Assembly: GCA_013151865.1 (NCBI GenBank)
Contig: JAADHN010000003.1
Location: 1 to 32,120 of the forward strand
DNA length: 32,120 bases
Source of the DNA: Kiritimatiellota bacterium
Lineage (GTDB): Bacteria; Verrucomicrobiota; Lentisphaeria; Oligosphaerales; JAADHN01
Direction of reading: 5' to 3'
Numbering within the stretch: position 1 is the first letter of the stretch; every line of letters starts with the position of its first letter. Under the pieces are notes generated by a model that saw nothing but the letters and a program-made list of their open reading frames with translations, searched no databases and was not told where the DNA came from. The translations under genes were made by a program, and so were the position numbers. Below are positions 9,201 through 16,786 of this stretch, in pieces.

Positions 9201-9766
9201 CCGCTGCCCCGAACCTGGTCGAAAACGGGACGTTCGAAACCGCAGACCTCGCCCCTTGGCACAAGAGCAACAATCGCGGAAAGGACCTGGAAGTCATGCG
9301 GATCGACCGGACGCGCGGAGCGCCGGACGGTGGTTGGTGTATCCGAATGACATGCCGCGACCGGGACCGGATGAAGAACGGCGTGTTCAAGTGGATCTAT
9401 CCGCTGTACGCGCGGAACTTGCGGCCCGGAACGTATGTCTTGACTTATGACCTGCGGGTCGCCGATCTGAACCCCATGGCCAAATCGGGGATGTTCTGCA
9501 GCTACATCCGGACCCGAACCGACCCGGCCGCCTCGGGAAAAGGGGCCAATCAGGGCCAGATGTCCGGCGCCTTTGCCGGACGCGATCTGCCGTGGACCCG
9601 CCGGGACCAGGTGATTGAAATCCCGGAAGGCTCCCGGCCGTCGTTCATCTCGCTGCAGCTGCACAAGTCCGTGGGGGTGATTTGGCTGGATAACGTGGCC
9701 TTGTTCCGTGCGGATCCGACGGGGGCCCCCGTCTCACACTCCTCTCCCGCGGCACGAACACCCTGA
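6266..9766 (+). CDS. Secreted right-handed beta-helix protein with two CBM-like modules
   Basis: A 1166-residue exported protein. ATG 6266 is preferred over ATG 6242 because GGAG lies seven bases upstream and it begins a signal peptide (about residues 1-41, ending GTAAA). The mature N-terminus WYVSPTGDDRAAGTRQAPFRTL is the standard opening of parallel beta-helix proteins of the polysaccharide lyase/DUF1565 type; the helix runs to about residue 655 with repeated NC/N-rich coils (VIRNCSL, IENCRVHH, VIRGNTIFNCGNA, VHHNVVWDCGAAG) and ends in DIGAYEFGG. A CBM9/DOMON-like domain follows (about 785-975, with VDGRIDGNEWPGD and a DDGVEVDLQ strand), then a CBM4/9-like jelly roll (about 983-1160, NLVENGTFETADLAPW). 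The likely role is binding and cleaving an extracellular polysaccharide; no catalytic residues can be assigned with confidence. Confidence 0.85.
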   Translation: MKPLSARPESATRALSRSRSALLFLRVHACAAFVWSGTAAARSWYVSPTGDDRAAGTRQAPFRTLARAAAVVRPGDVCRVRAGTYRETVTLRRSGTKDSPIRFEAMPGERVVLSGAEPLSGRWERYRGRIFRTKVQREFDQLFVDGRMMIEARWPNATLDTLWDRTTWARAEPGSRYGKIVCPALAATGIDWTGAVAMLNVAHQFYTWTRPVVASKSGQDYFLYPKDLGKSIEYRYGTKTRVWADDRFYLFGKLEALDAPGEWYLDRKNRTLYLWTEDGGDPAGKRVEVKQRDYAFVAEGCNYIQLDGFHFFGAAFLFKPSSNHCLVENCHLLYPCYARELSELNPGRSRAKTVRAAMFGDFNVIRNCSLGYTPTAGFFLSGRQVRIENCRVHHVCWSGSLLYAPILTAARRRPESDGPEPGAVIRGNTIFNCGNAALCFRGQPTVIEYNHVYEGGLLCKDVALVYTGGPTCADSVVRYNWVHGCRTESGGGLGIRGDDQTRKLTVHHNVVWDCGAAGIIVKGDFNRVDNNTVLYIGTRRRPGAFLNMPTRPEPRKPWRKQFPLLEVQNSRSEIFNNAARTCYANRSRQTPFPAGANFANNYAGPDPGLADPAHLDFRPRADSPLVDAGRVIPGITDRFRGKAPDIGAYEFGGAHWKPGCRNGVLVCPPDGDARTTVRVALLMPPLRPVTLRATPSGAELHFDATNWARPQPLPSPAGRPLRLSVEGWGEVACTPTAAPQRRLFPEPEVGPVRPIDHRFNTLLYPANAHAPQRSLRPVARAFRAPKPVTVDGRIDGNEWPGDIPARRLQLVGLSGEQATAAGTVRIMFDERRLYIAFALTGQPSAVSPGGPEWGRDDGVEVDLQAVIGNRLGQTVVLHGYPSGAVAAEPPEPVRKPAPEFARMVRYAARPAPDGWTAEFSILFAAFGAESGELRRIRFNVGARVNRAAGGPWFAWVRTGGANYRLDAAGDLVWRPSCSAAAPNLVENGTFETADLAPWHKSNNRGKDLEVMRIDRTRGAPDGGWCIRMTCRDRDRMKNGVFKWIYPLYARNLRPGTYVLTYDLRVADLNPMAKSGMFCSYIRTRTDPAASGKGANQGQMSGAFAGRDLPWTRRDQVIEIPEGSRPSFISLQLHKSVGVIWLDNVALFRADPTGAPVSHSSPAARTP

Positions 9767-9908
9767 GCGTCGCGCCATTGCCGTTGCCGCCCGCCGCCTC
9801 CATGCCCCCTCCCGAGAAAGCCGGTTCGCATTACCGTGAGGGCGGACCCCTTGGGGCGTGTTTGCTTTCGGCGCCCGATGCCTTGTGCCTTCGGCAGGCG
9901 GGCGAGCC

Positions 9909-11090
9909 TCAGTCGGCGTCGAGACGCACGATCCGGTCGTCATCCGCGTCCGGGCCGGATTCGAGAAATTGGAAGAGGGCTTCGGCGGCCCGAGACGAAG
10001 CATTGCCGCCGCCCCCGAGGGCGACGACCAAGTCGCGCATTCCGGTCTCGACTTCCGAGCGGCGCGGGCCGTCCGGCAGAATCGCTTCGAGAGCCGCGGC
10101 GGCGTTTTCCGGGGTGGCTTGGCTTTGGATAAACTCTTCGAAAACCAAGCGCCGGCAAACGAGATTGACCATGGTGATGAACGGCACGTCGATCAAGTGG
10201 CGCGCCAATTGATAGGTCAGCCAGTTCACTCGGTAAACCACCACGAGCGGCAGCCCGAGAATGGCGGCTTCGACCGTAACGGTGCCGCTGGCCGCCAAGC
10301 CGGCAGCCCCCCGTCGCAACCACTCCCGCGCATTGCCGCAGTCGACCTCGATCGCCAGCTCCCCGCCGAAACGCTCTTCAAAGGCCTGGATGGTCGCTCG
10401 GGCCTGACTCACTAAAGCGGGACGCGGCAGCGGCATCGCGAAGTTGAGTTCGGGACGTCGTTGTCGCAGCAACCTGACGGCGCCGAGCATGACCGGAAGA
10501 ATGCGCCGCAATTCGTTGGTCCGACTCCCCGGCAGAAGCACCACCGTATCCGGACAGCGCTCGACGGGGGCCCGCCGCGTTTCCGCCAAGATCCCGATCA
10601 GGGGATGCCCGACGAATTCAACGTCCAGTCCCGTGCCGGCGTAGACGCCGGGCTCGAACGGAAAGATGACCAGCATCTTGTCAACCATCCGGGCAATTTT
10701 CGGGATCCGACGTTTTCCCCAAGCCCAAACCTGGGGGCTGACGTAATAGACAACCGAGATCCCCGCCTTGTGCAGCCGTCGGGCAAAACGAAGATTGAAA
10801 CCCGGGTAGTCGATCAAGACAACGGCAGCGGGACGTTCCCGCAAGGCGCGACTGAGCAGGTCGTAGAAGATCCGGCGGAACATGGGCAAGTGACGCATGA
10901 CTTCCACCAGACCGACCACGCCCAGTTCCGTGGAGTCGATCAGAATGTCGACCCCGACGGCCGCCATGGCTTGCCCGCCCATGCCCCGCACCGTGATGTC
11001 GGGGTCGAGCTTGCGGAGTTCGCAGGCCAATCCGGCGCCGTATGCGTCGCCGGACGTTTCACCTGCAATGATCCAAACCGTTCGATTCAT
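9909..11090 (-). CDS. lpxB: Lipid-A-disaccharide synthase (LpxB)
   Basis: A 393-residue GT19 glycosyltransferase that condenses UDP-2,3-diacylglucosamine with lipid X (2,3-diacylglucosamine-1-phosphate) to give the lipid A disaccharide, acting at the inner face of the cytoplasmic membrane. Family motifs are clear: AGETSGD (9-15), GMGG, VLIDYPGFNLRFA (91-103), YYVSPQVWAWGKRRI (115-129), FPFEP, FVGHPL, VLLPGSR and the C-terminal ASGTVTVEAAILGLPLVVVYR. The start at 11090 gives the normal N-terminus and has GGAG ten bases upstream; an in-frame ATG at 11123, three bases after the preceding gene's stop, is the alternative. It directly follows a DegT-type aminotransferase and is probably co-transcribed with it. 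The other lpx genes are not in the window. Confidence 0.95.
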   Translation of the reverse strand: MNRTVWIIAGETSGDAYGAGLACELRKLDPDITVRGMGGQAMAAVGVDILIDSTELGVVGLVEVMRHLPMFRRIFYDLLSRALRERPAAVVLIDYPGFNLRFARRLHKAGISVVYYVSPQVWAWGKRRIPKIARMVDKMLVIFPFEPGVYAGTGLDVEFVGHPLIGILAETRRAPVERCPDTVVLLPGSRTNELRRILPVMLGAVRLLRQRRPELNFAMPLPRPALVSQARATIQAFEERFGGELAIEVDCGNAREWLRRGAAGLAASGTVTVEAAILGLPLVVVYRVNWLTYQLARHLIDVPFITMVNLVCRRLVFEEFIQSQATPENAAAALEAILPDGPRRSEVETGMRDLVVALGGGGNASSRAAEALFQFLESGPDADDDRIVRLDAD

Positions 11091-11126
11091 CCCGGGTCCG
11101 CTCCGCCGCTCTTTCCGGCCCATCTC

Positions 11127-12329
11127 TCAGTCGCCGATTTCGCCCGCATGGCGTTGCACCTTCCGGCAGATCTCGGCAATGTCCGCCATGTCCCGTTCCT
11201 CAGCCAGGAGCAGGTAGTGCGGCAGCCACATTGCGGAGACCGCACACAGTTTTTCGGTGTTCGGACACGAGACGCTGCGATAGTCCGGCGGCGCGGGGCG
11301 CTCGACGAACATGGGTTGCCGGTAAAGCGGTACGGGGTACCCGGGCGAAAAGCTTACTCCCTCGGCCGCTGCAGCACGGATGAACGCCTGACGCGAACAC
11401 CCGAATTCCTCCGGCTCGATCCGAATGCAGTACAAGTGGTAAGAACGCCGCAACAGCTCGTCTCCTCGCGGCGTGGGGTACAGTCCCGGCACTTCCCCGA
11501 GCCATTCATTGAGTCGGGCGGCGTTCTTCTCGCGCACCGCCACCTGTTCGGGGAGGCGCGTGAGCTGGGCCGAAAGGACGGCCGCCTGGAATTCGGTCAT
11601 GCGCAAGTTGCTGCCCATGAGGAAGTGCTGGTACCAGCCGGTACCGGCGCCGCGACCGCAATTGGTGTACGAGCGACAGCGTTCGGCCAAGTCGGGATTA
11701 TTGCTGACGATGGCCCCGCCCTCCCCGGCCGTAATGTTCTTACTCATCTGAAAGCTGAAGCACCCGCAATCTCCCACGGCGCCGGCGCCGGTCCCGTCCC
11801 GCCAAATGGTCCCCCAGGCGTGGCAAGCGTCTTCCACGATAAACAGGTCGTGCCGGGCGGCCAGGTCGCGCAATGCGTCCATGTCCGCCATGAGTCCTCC
11901 GAAATGGACGGGCAACAGGGCCCGGGTGCGCGGGGTGACGGCATCGGCCGCCGCGACCGGATCGAGGCAGAACGTCTCCGCCTCCACGTCTGCGAATACG
12001 GGGGTGGCGCCGACGCGCAGCACGACGCTGGCGGTGGCCATGAAGGTGTACGGCGGCACAATGATCTCGTCGCCGGGACCGATCCCCAACGCGAGCAGAC
12101 AAGTTTCGAGTGCCGTGGTACCGCTGGTGGCGGTCACGCAACGGTCCGCTTTCTGGAAGGTCGCGAAAGCCGCTTCAAAGGTGTGCACGCGCTCGCCGTA
12201 GTTCCACTTACCGCTCTCAAGCACTTGAAGGAGTGCGCTCCGCTCCTGTTCGTCCCATACCGGCCACCGAGGCCAAGGCTGGTCCGGACTGCGAACCGGA
12301 ACACCACCGTGAATCGCCAGTTTTTCCAT
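11127..12329 (-). CDS. DegT/DnrJ/EryC1/StrS-family PLP aminotransferase
   Basis: A 400-residue type I-fold, PLP-dependent enzyme of the sugar aminotransferase family, which transfers an amino group (usually from glutamate or glutamine) to a keto-sugar or keto-cyclitol. Visible features are the cofactor-binding GTTALE (70-75), Asp167 in IVEDACHA that pairs with the pyridine nitrogen, the Schiff-base lysine Lys197 in FQMSKNITAGEGG, and the MTEFQAA segment. The N-terminus LAIHGGVPVR resembles the inosamine/AHBA-type subgroup. GGAG precedes the ATG by ten bases. Its stop is 3-36 bases from lpxB, depending on which lpxB start is used, hinting at a lipid A or envelope-sugar substrate, for example a 3-keto-GlcNAc nucleotide as used by GnnB; no GnnA-like dehydrogenase is seen here, so this is speculation. 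Family certain, substrate unknown. Confidence 0.9.
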   Translation of the reverse strand: MEKLAIHGGVPVRSPDQPWPRWPVWDEQERSALLQVLESGKWNYGERVHTFEAAFATFQKADRCVTATSGTTALETCLLALGIGPGDEIIVPPYTFMATASVVLRVGATPVFADVEAETFCLDPVAAADAVTPRTRALLPVHFGGLMADMDALRDLAARHDLFIVEDACHAWGTIWRDGTGAGAVGDCGCFSFQMSKNITAGEGGAIVSNNPDLAERCRSYTNCGRGAGTGWYQHFLMGSNLRMTEFQAAVLSAQLTRLPEQVAVREKNAARLNEWLGEVPGLYPTPRGDELLRRSYHLYCIRIEPEEFGCSRQAFIRAAAAEGVSFSPGYPVPLYRQPMFVERPAPPDYRSVSCPNTEKLCAVSAMWLPHYLLLAEERDMADIAEICRKVQRHAGEIGD

Positions 12330-12368
12330 GGAAGGTTTTCTCCAGCTTAGCGGCGGGGACCGCGCAAG

Positions 12369-12394
12369 GACCTTTCCGAAAGGCTCGAAAGGTC
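12369..12394 (-). terminator. Hairpin downstream of the M20 peptidase gene
   Basis: gacctttc (12369-12376) and gaaaggtc (12387-12394) form a perfect 8-bp stem with a 10-base loop; an alternative 13-bp palindrome, cctttccgaaagg, overlaps it at 12371-12383. It starts about 36 bases after the peptidase stop codon and lies upstream of the aminotransferase start. There is no T-tract, so it may be a weak terminator, an mRNA stabiliser or a regulatory structure. Confidence 0.35.
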
Positions 12395-12429
12395 AATGCC
12401 GGACCGCCGCAACACGGCGACGGCGCGCA

Positions 12430-13500
12430 TCAGGCCCACGGTCGAGCGCCGATGAACCCGGCCAACATTTCTTCATACATGGCGAGCGCGGCGCGCTCGA
12501 CGAACTCGCCCGCGCCGTGCACATCGGCGCCCGGCAGACCGATAATGCCGATGGGGACACCCGCCCGGACAAAATGCCGGGCGTCGGTGGCGCCGTTCAG
12601 GCGATTGACTTCAATGGGCCGGTCGAGGAACCGCTGCATGTGTTCAACCAAGCATCTCAGGATAGGGGTGTCCGGGCTGAAGGCCACCGGCGGACATTCC
12701 ATGAGGCAGTCGGCATCCAAGCCGGAAGCGGCAACGAGTTGCTCGAGGAGGTCTGCCGCCGTCGACTGTTCGGTGAACCGAACGTTGAGCGTCATTTCGG
12801 CGGCATCGGGCACTCGGTTCGAGACCGTTCCCGCGGACAATCTGGAAGCGACCAAGGTATTCTGCCACGTGTCGGGCGGTTGCACCTCGGGAAAAAGTTT
12901 CCGCACGCGCAGATACCCGGCAATGAGACGGTCGATGGCGTTTTCCCCTTTCCAGGGCTCGGCGGCGTGGCAGGCCACACCGCGGGCTCGGAGGCGGACG
13001 GTGAGGACCCCTTTTTGGCCCACGGTCAGAGCGTAGCCCCCGCCGTCCATGACCAAAACGAGTCGAGTAGCGCCGTACCCTCGCTCGACCATGGCCGCCG
13101 TGGTCTCACCCCCGATCTCCTCGTCGCTGGAAAACACCGCGCCGACCGAGGCCCGTCCCTTGAGGCGGTGCAGCACTCGGGCGGCCACGACGCAATTGCC
13201 GAGGCAATCACAGGCGCCGCGACCGTACAGGCGACCGTCCGTCTCGCGGATTTCGTACTGCTCAGGTTCGGCGGGAACGACGTCCAAGTGCGCATTGAGC
13301 AGCACTTCGGGGCGCGTGCAGCCGGGTTCCGTCGCGGCATACAGGATGCGCCGGCCCGCCAGTTCCTCGACGACAATATGCAGGCCCGCCTCCTCCAGTT
13401 CGCCCCACAATAAGTCCACGGCATGGTTGACGGCCGATACATCGGCGCTTACGGGGCGACACGCCGCCAGGGCGCACAGCAATTCCACACCGTCACGCAT
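12430..13500 (-). CDS. M20-family metallopeptidase (ArgE/DapE/ACY1-like deacylase)
   Basis: A 356-residue zinc-dependent amidohydrolase of the M20 family, which removes acyl groups from amino acids or cleaves dipeptides in the cytoplasm. The metal and catalytic residues are visible: His71 and Asp73 in LLNAHLDVVP, bridging Asp98 in GRGACDCLGN, the Glu127-Glu128 pair in SSDEEIGG, Asp152 in VMDGGG, and the late His328 in GADVHGAGEF. The lid/dimerisation domain occupies roughly 165-280. ATG 13500 is chosen because GGAG lies eight bases upstream; ATG 13506 two codons earlier is too close to it. The frame is open back to 13689, but that part has no family resemblance. The substrate (acetylornithine, succinyl-diaminopimelate or another N-acyl amino acid) cannot be decided. 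Confidence 0.9.
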   Translation of the reverse strand: MRDGVELLCALAACRPVSADVSAVNHAVDLLWGELEEAGLHIVVEELAGRRILYAATEPGCTRPEVLLNAHLDVVPAEPEQYEIRETDGRLYGRGACDCLGNCVVAARVLHRLKGRASVGAVFSSDEEIGGETTAAMVERGYGATRLVLVMDGGGYALTVGQKGVLTVRLRARGVACHAAEPWKGENAIDRLIAGYLRVRKLFPEVQPPDTWQNTLVASRLSAGTVSNRVPDAAEMTLNVRFTEQSTAADLLEQLVAASGLDADCLMECPPVAFSPDTPILRCLVEHMQRFLDRPIEVNRLNGATDARHFVRAGVPIGIIGLPGADVHGAGEFVERAALAMYEEMLAGFIGARPWA

Positions 13501-13801
13501 CGTCATGTCTCCGAATTGGGTGTCCGCCGTACAACGCGATTCGCGGCGAGCCGTCCACACTTCACTCTGCAGTCGACCGGAAACGCCTGCTTTCCGCCGC
13601 AACCACGGCATTGCGGAATTGTCCGCCGACGATTCCGTCGGAGCGGCACATTCGGCGACGCTCCGGATGAGCTCGAAGCGAGCAGACAAAGCGCCTCGCT
13701 CGCTCCACCGTGAACCCCGCCTCGTCTCCTCCGTCCGGCACGGCGCTGCCCTCTGTTCCGATGCACCTGGATTGACTCGGGAAGGGCGGTGAGCCTGGGC
13801 C
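13501..13801. other. Intergenic region with one perfect hairpin
   Basis: About 300 bases between the secreted protein gene and the peptidase gene, both on the minus strand, with no convincing gene. It contains a perfect 6-bp stem with a tetraloop (ccgacg-attc-cgtcgg, 13626-13641) and no T-tract after it. GGAG at about 13509-13512, read on the minus strand, serves the peptidase start. I see no recognisable promoter. Confidence 0.5.
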
Positions 13802-15001
13802 TCAGCGTTTCGCGGGACGGCGTCTCTTGGTGGAGCGTTCTACGGGCACAGCCGGTCCAGGCTTGCCGGCTGTTTTTTTGGCGGGGTCGGCGGAGATCGC
13901 CAGGACAACGGGCACGGCGGCGTCCCCGGGGCTGGACAGCCGGATCCATGAAATGGGCACATCCGGGCGCGGGTTTTGCCACTCGGCGATTCCCACCCCG
14001 ACCTTCCGCCCGTCAACGGCGGTTTCCCAGGCCAGTTTCCAGCCGGGCAGGTCTTTCGGCGCCCAAAGCGACCCGATTTCGATGCCCTCCCGCATGGGGA
14101 TGTCCACCGTACGCCCATCAGCGAAACGAAGGGTGTATTGCAGGCAGGGCCGCTGCCGGGTCGGGTCGCTCCACGCTGCGGCCTGGAGAAAGAACAAGCG
14201 CTTTACGGCCATTTTCACGGGAATGACCGTCTCGATTCGTTTCGGCAGTTGCGGTCGTTTGCGGCCGGCCAGCACAACGCAGGTTCGCCCGAAATTGCGG
14301 GCGGGCGTTCGGATGTAAAAGTCCACATTGCGAAAGCGAACATAGCCCAGCGGCAGCGCACTCAGGTCCGGCGGACCGGCGTCCAGAAAACCAAACCCGT
14401 CGCCCGGTGTCTCGTCGTGGAAGTTGCTGTTGGCCACGGAGGCAATATCGAGCACCGCCTGTTCACGTACGCCGTCGTCCACCGTGAGGTCGTCGTACCA
14501 GGCTGTGCCGGTCCCGTTCTGGATTCCCAGATCGAGCACGACCTCCTGGGCGTCCTCGGGGACGTCCACGGCCAGGAACTTGTCGCTCCAATCGGCCGTC
14601 CCGGTAAAACGAGTTGCAAAGTTGAGCGTCCGGCGGTCCGCGGTCCTGATGCCGACATGGATCTTGGCTGTCGAGTACACCTTCGGTCCGCGCACCACGT
14701 CTCTGATACGGACTTTGCAGCGGATCAGGATGCTTTTCCCGCGGACCTTTTCGGGGTCGAGTTTCAAAGAGTAATAGACCAAGGCCTGGGCTTCGGAAAC
14801 AGTCTTGAGGCATTTCCCGTGCACTCCGCCCGGCACCAGAGAAATACTGCCTTTGCCGCGGACGTGTTCCTGCCAGGCGCCCCGGCTTTCGAAGTTTTCC
14901 GACAACATCTGCGTCGCCCGGACCGGGCACGGCAGGAAAAGGACGGCCAGGAACAGGATACCGCACTTGACCGGGGATTGCACCGCCGGCATCAACTTCA
15001 T
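13802..15001 (-). CDS. Secreted two-domain beta-sandwich protein of unknown function
   Basis: A 399-residue protein I do not recognise by name. The ATG at 15001 has GGGAG eight bases upstream and opens a signal peptide (hydrophobic ILFLAVLFLP at 15-24, cleavage near VRA). Residues about 33-185 look like a CBM4/9-type jelly roll (NFESRGAWQEH at the start, conserved TAWYDDLTVDDG at its end). Residues about 190-375 form a second strand-rich domain with VRFRNVDFYI and IPMREGIEIGSLWAPKDLP. The last 25 residues are rich in Lys, Arg and Pro. No catalytic motif is visible, so a glycan-binding or enzyme-accessory role is the best guess. It lies about 110 bases downstream of the sulfatase gene, on the same strand. 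A run of seven A residues in the coding strand occurs near its 3' end. Confidence 0.75.
   Translation of the reverse strand: MKLMPAVQSPVKCGILFLAVLFLPCPVRATQMLSENFESRGAWQEHVRGKGSISLVPGGVHGKCLKTVSEAQALVYYSLKLDPEKVRGKSILIRCKVRIRDVVRGPKVYSTAKIHVGIRTADRRTLNFATRFTGTADWSDKFLAVDVPEDAQEVVLDLGIQNGTGTAWYDDLTVDDGVREQAVLDIASVANSNFHDETPGDGFGFLDAGPPDLSALPLGYVRFRNVDFYIRTPARNFGRTCVVLAGRKRPQLPKRIETVIPVKMAVKRLFFLQAAAWSDPTRQRPCLQYTLRFADGRTVDIPMREGIEIGSLWAPKDLPGWKLAWETAVDGRKVGVGIAEWQNPRPDVPISWIRLSSPGDAAVPVVLAISADPAKKTAGKPGPAVPVERSTKRRRPAKR
13849..13879 (+). terminator. Intrinsic-terminator-like hairpin plus T7 (antisense) inside a gene
   Basis: cagccgg (13849-13855) and ccggctg (13866-13872) form a perfect 7-bp stem with a 10-base loop, followed at once by seven T (13873-13879). 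This is a textbook rightward terminator shape, yet it lies inside the 3' part of a leftward gene. Read on the minus strand it is A7 directly followed by a hairpin, a layout that can also promote transcriptional slippage. No rightward gene upstream needs it. Confidence 0.4.
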
Positions 15002-15113
15002 GGTCTGCGTCTCCCAGTTGGATACATGCCCGCGGTCCGCGGTGAGTTCGGGAACGAGTTCGTTTGAATCGCAATCGACACGTCGGCGGTCCGCGCGGCG
15101 CCGATGGGGTCGG

Positions 15114-16676
15114 TCAGCCGCGGCCGGGCGGCAAGGCGGCCCTCCAACCGGCGCGCAGCATACCGCTGAGTCGCGCCGTCAGTTCCCGGTTTTCCGGACG
15201 ATACGCCAAATTCACGTTCTCATTCGGATCGACCTGATGATCGTAGAGTTCCGCGCCGGCCGGCTTTTCGCCGCACTTGGCCCATTCGGTGTACCGGTAC
15301 CGGTCGGTTCGGATCGAGTAGCCCATGTATCCACCGCGGGGATACTGACTGAACGCCGCCTTCTTCCAGGGGCGGTCCGGAGTGTCCATGAGCGGGGCGA
15401 AGCTGAAGCCTTCGAGGCCTTCGGGTACCGGCAGGTCGCACAGTTCGCACAGTGCCGGATAGATGTCGACGAATTCGACCAGTGCATCGGTCTTGCGGCC
15501 CGGGGCCCGCTGACCCGGGCTCGAGCAGATCAGGGGCGCCCGGGCAGCAACCTCGAAATTGGTGTGCTTGCACCACAGTCCGTGTTCGCCGAGCTGCCAG
15601 CCATGGTCCCCCCATACCACGATCACGGTGTTGCGGCGCAGGCCGAGCCGGTCGAGTTCGCGGACCACGCGGCCGATCTGTGCGTCCACGTAACTGGTTG
15701 CGGCATAATACCCGCGGATTAATTCCAGGGCTTTTTCGTCGGAGATCTTGCCCTTCGCCGGAATGTCGCTGTAGGCACGCAGTTCGCCGGAATTGTGCAG
15801 CGCCATGGGCGGACAATCCTTGGGCGGAAAGGGGTTGTCGGCAAGCGTGATCCGGTCTTTGGGATAGAGACCGTAATAGCGCTTCGGGGCCACGAACGGA
15901 AGATGGGGTTTGAGAAACCCCACGGCCAGAAAAAACCGCCGGTCCCCGACGTTGCGGAGGACCGATATGGCCTGGTTGGCGGTCTTGCCGTCCGGCAACG
16001 CATCATCCGGTACGTCCGGATCTTCCCACGACGGTCCCCGCACCCGGTATCGCGGGCGACTCACCTTGAGGACCGCGCCGGTCTTCGGATCGCGCGCCAA
16101 TACCTTGGTGGGCTGGAGCTTGCCCTCGGCCCTGAGGCGGGCGCGTTGGGCGCGCATGGCCTCGATGGTTTCGGGTTTGAGGTAGCCGGGCCCTTTCGGG
16201 CGCCACCAGGGGACACTCCAGGAGAGCGGGTCGTTCAAGCCGCCATGGTAAATCTTGCTGAAACCGGCCGTGTAGTAGCCCCGCTGCTTGAAATACTGCG
16301 GCAGCGTGACCACATCGGGCAGGTAATTCCGGAAATGCGTCTGAAGGTCGTAGATCCGTGTTGTGTCCGGCCGGCGCCCCGTAAGGAGAGACGTCCGGGA
16401 GGGGCTGCAGACAGCCTGTTGGCAGTAAGCGCGGTTGAACAACGTACCGGAAGCGGCCAGAGCATCAAGACTCGGCGTCACCATTTTCTCGACGCCGTAG
16501 CAGCGTGTTTGCGGGCGCAAATCGTCCACCGCGATAAACAGAACGTTGTATCTTCCGGATGGGGCCTTACTCATGGGCAGTGCGGCCCGCAGTCCCGGTG
16601 CGGCCGCAGCCACCACGGACCACCCCAATCCGCCCAGACTCGATGCCAAGAACTCTCTGCGAGACTCGTTCGCCAT
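15114..16676 (-). CDS. Exported sulfatase, iduronate-2-sulfatase-like
   Basis: A 520-residue type I sulfatase that hydrolyses sulfate esters, probably on polysaccharides outside the cytoplasm. ATG 16676, with GGAGG ten bases upstream, starts a Tat signal peptide (RREFLASSLGGLG followed by an Ala-rich hydrophobic stretch). AVDDLRPQ (Asp51, Asp52) supplies metal ligands; CSPSR (Cys90) is the C-x-P-S-R site whose cysteine must be converted to formylglycine. The context CQQAVCSPSRTSLLTGRRPD and the later THFR, GFLKPHLPF and WGDHGWQLGEHGLWCKHTNF match the iduronate-2-sulfatase-like subgroup. The C-terminal part (LYDHQVDPNENVNLA) is complete. Longer in-frame starts up to 16787 give only Arg-rich sequence. 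No formylglycine-generating enzyme is encoded in the window. It follows the UbiB-like gene on the same strand by 110 bases. Confidence 0.93.
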   Translation of the reverse strand: MANESRREFLASSLGGLGWSVVAAAAPGLRAALPMSKAPSGRYNVLFIAVDDLRPQTRCYGVEKMVTPSLDALAASGTLFNRAYCQQAVCSPSRTSLLTGRRPDTTRIYDLQTHFRNYLPDVVTLPQYFKQRGYYTAGFSKIYHGGLNDPLSWSVPWWRPKGPGYLKPETIEAMRAQRARLRAEGKLQPTKVLARDPKTGAVLKVSRPRYRVRGPSWEDPDVPDDALPDGKTANQAISVLRNVGDRRFFLAVGFLKPHLPFVAPKRYYGLYPKDRITLADNPFPPKDCPPMALHNSGELRAYSDIPAKGKISDEKALELIRGYYAATSYVDAQIGRVVRELDRLGLRRNTVIVVWGDHGWQLGEHGLWCKHTNFEVAARAPLICSSPGQRAPGRKTDALVEFVDIYPALCELCDLPVPEGLEGFSFAPLMDTPDRPWKKAAFSQYPRGGYMGYSIRTDRYRYTEWAKCGEKPAGAELYDHQVDPNENVNLAYRPENRELTARLSGMLRAGWRAALPPGRG

Positions 16677-16753
16677 TTGCGAAAAACCTCCGGGGCGTGC
16701 ATTCGTCCATGGCCGGCGTCCGTCCGGGATTCTCGGTCGGAACTCACGTGCCG

Positions 16754-16769
16754 CGCGCCGGTCGGCGCG
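16754..16769 (-). terminator. Hairpin after the UbiB-like gene
   Basis: cgcgcc-ggtc-ggcgcg (16754-16769) is a perfect 6-bp stem with a tetraloop, about 17 bases beyond the stop codon of the UbiB-like gene and before the sulfatase start. It lacks a T-tract on the minus strand, so termination would be weak or factor-assisted. Confidence 0.35.
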
Positions 16770-16786
16770 ACGGGAAGGCACCGGCA

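Noticed and set aside
10461-12350. A 629-codon plus-strand open frame
   Set aside because: It is antisense to lpxB and the aminotransferase gene, both with full family motifs.
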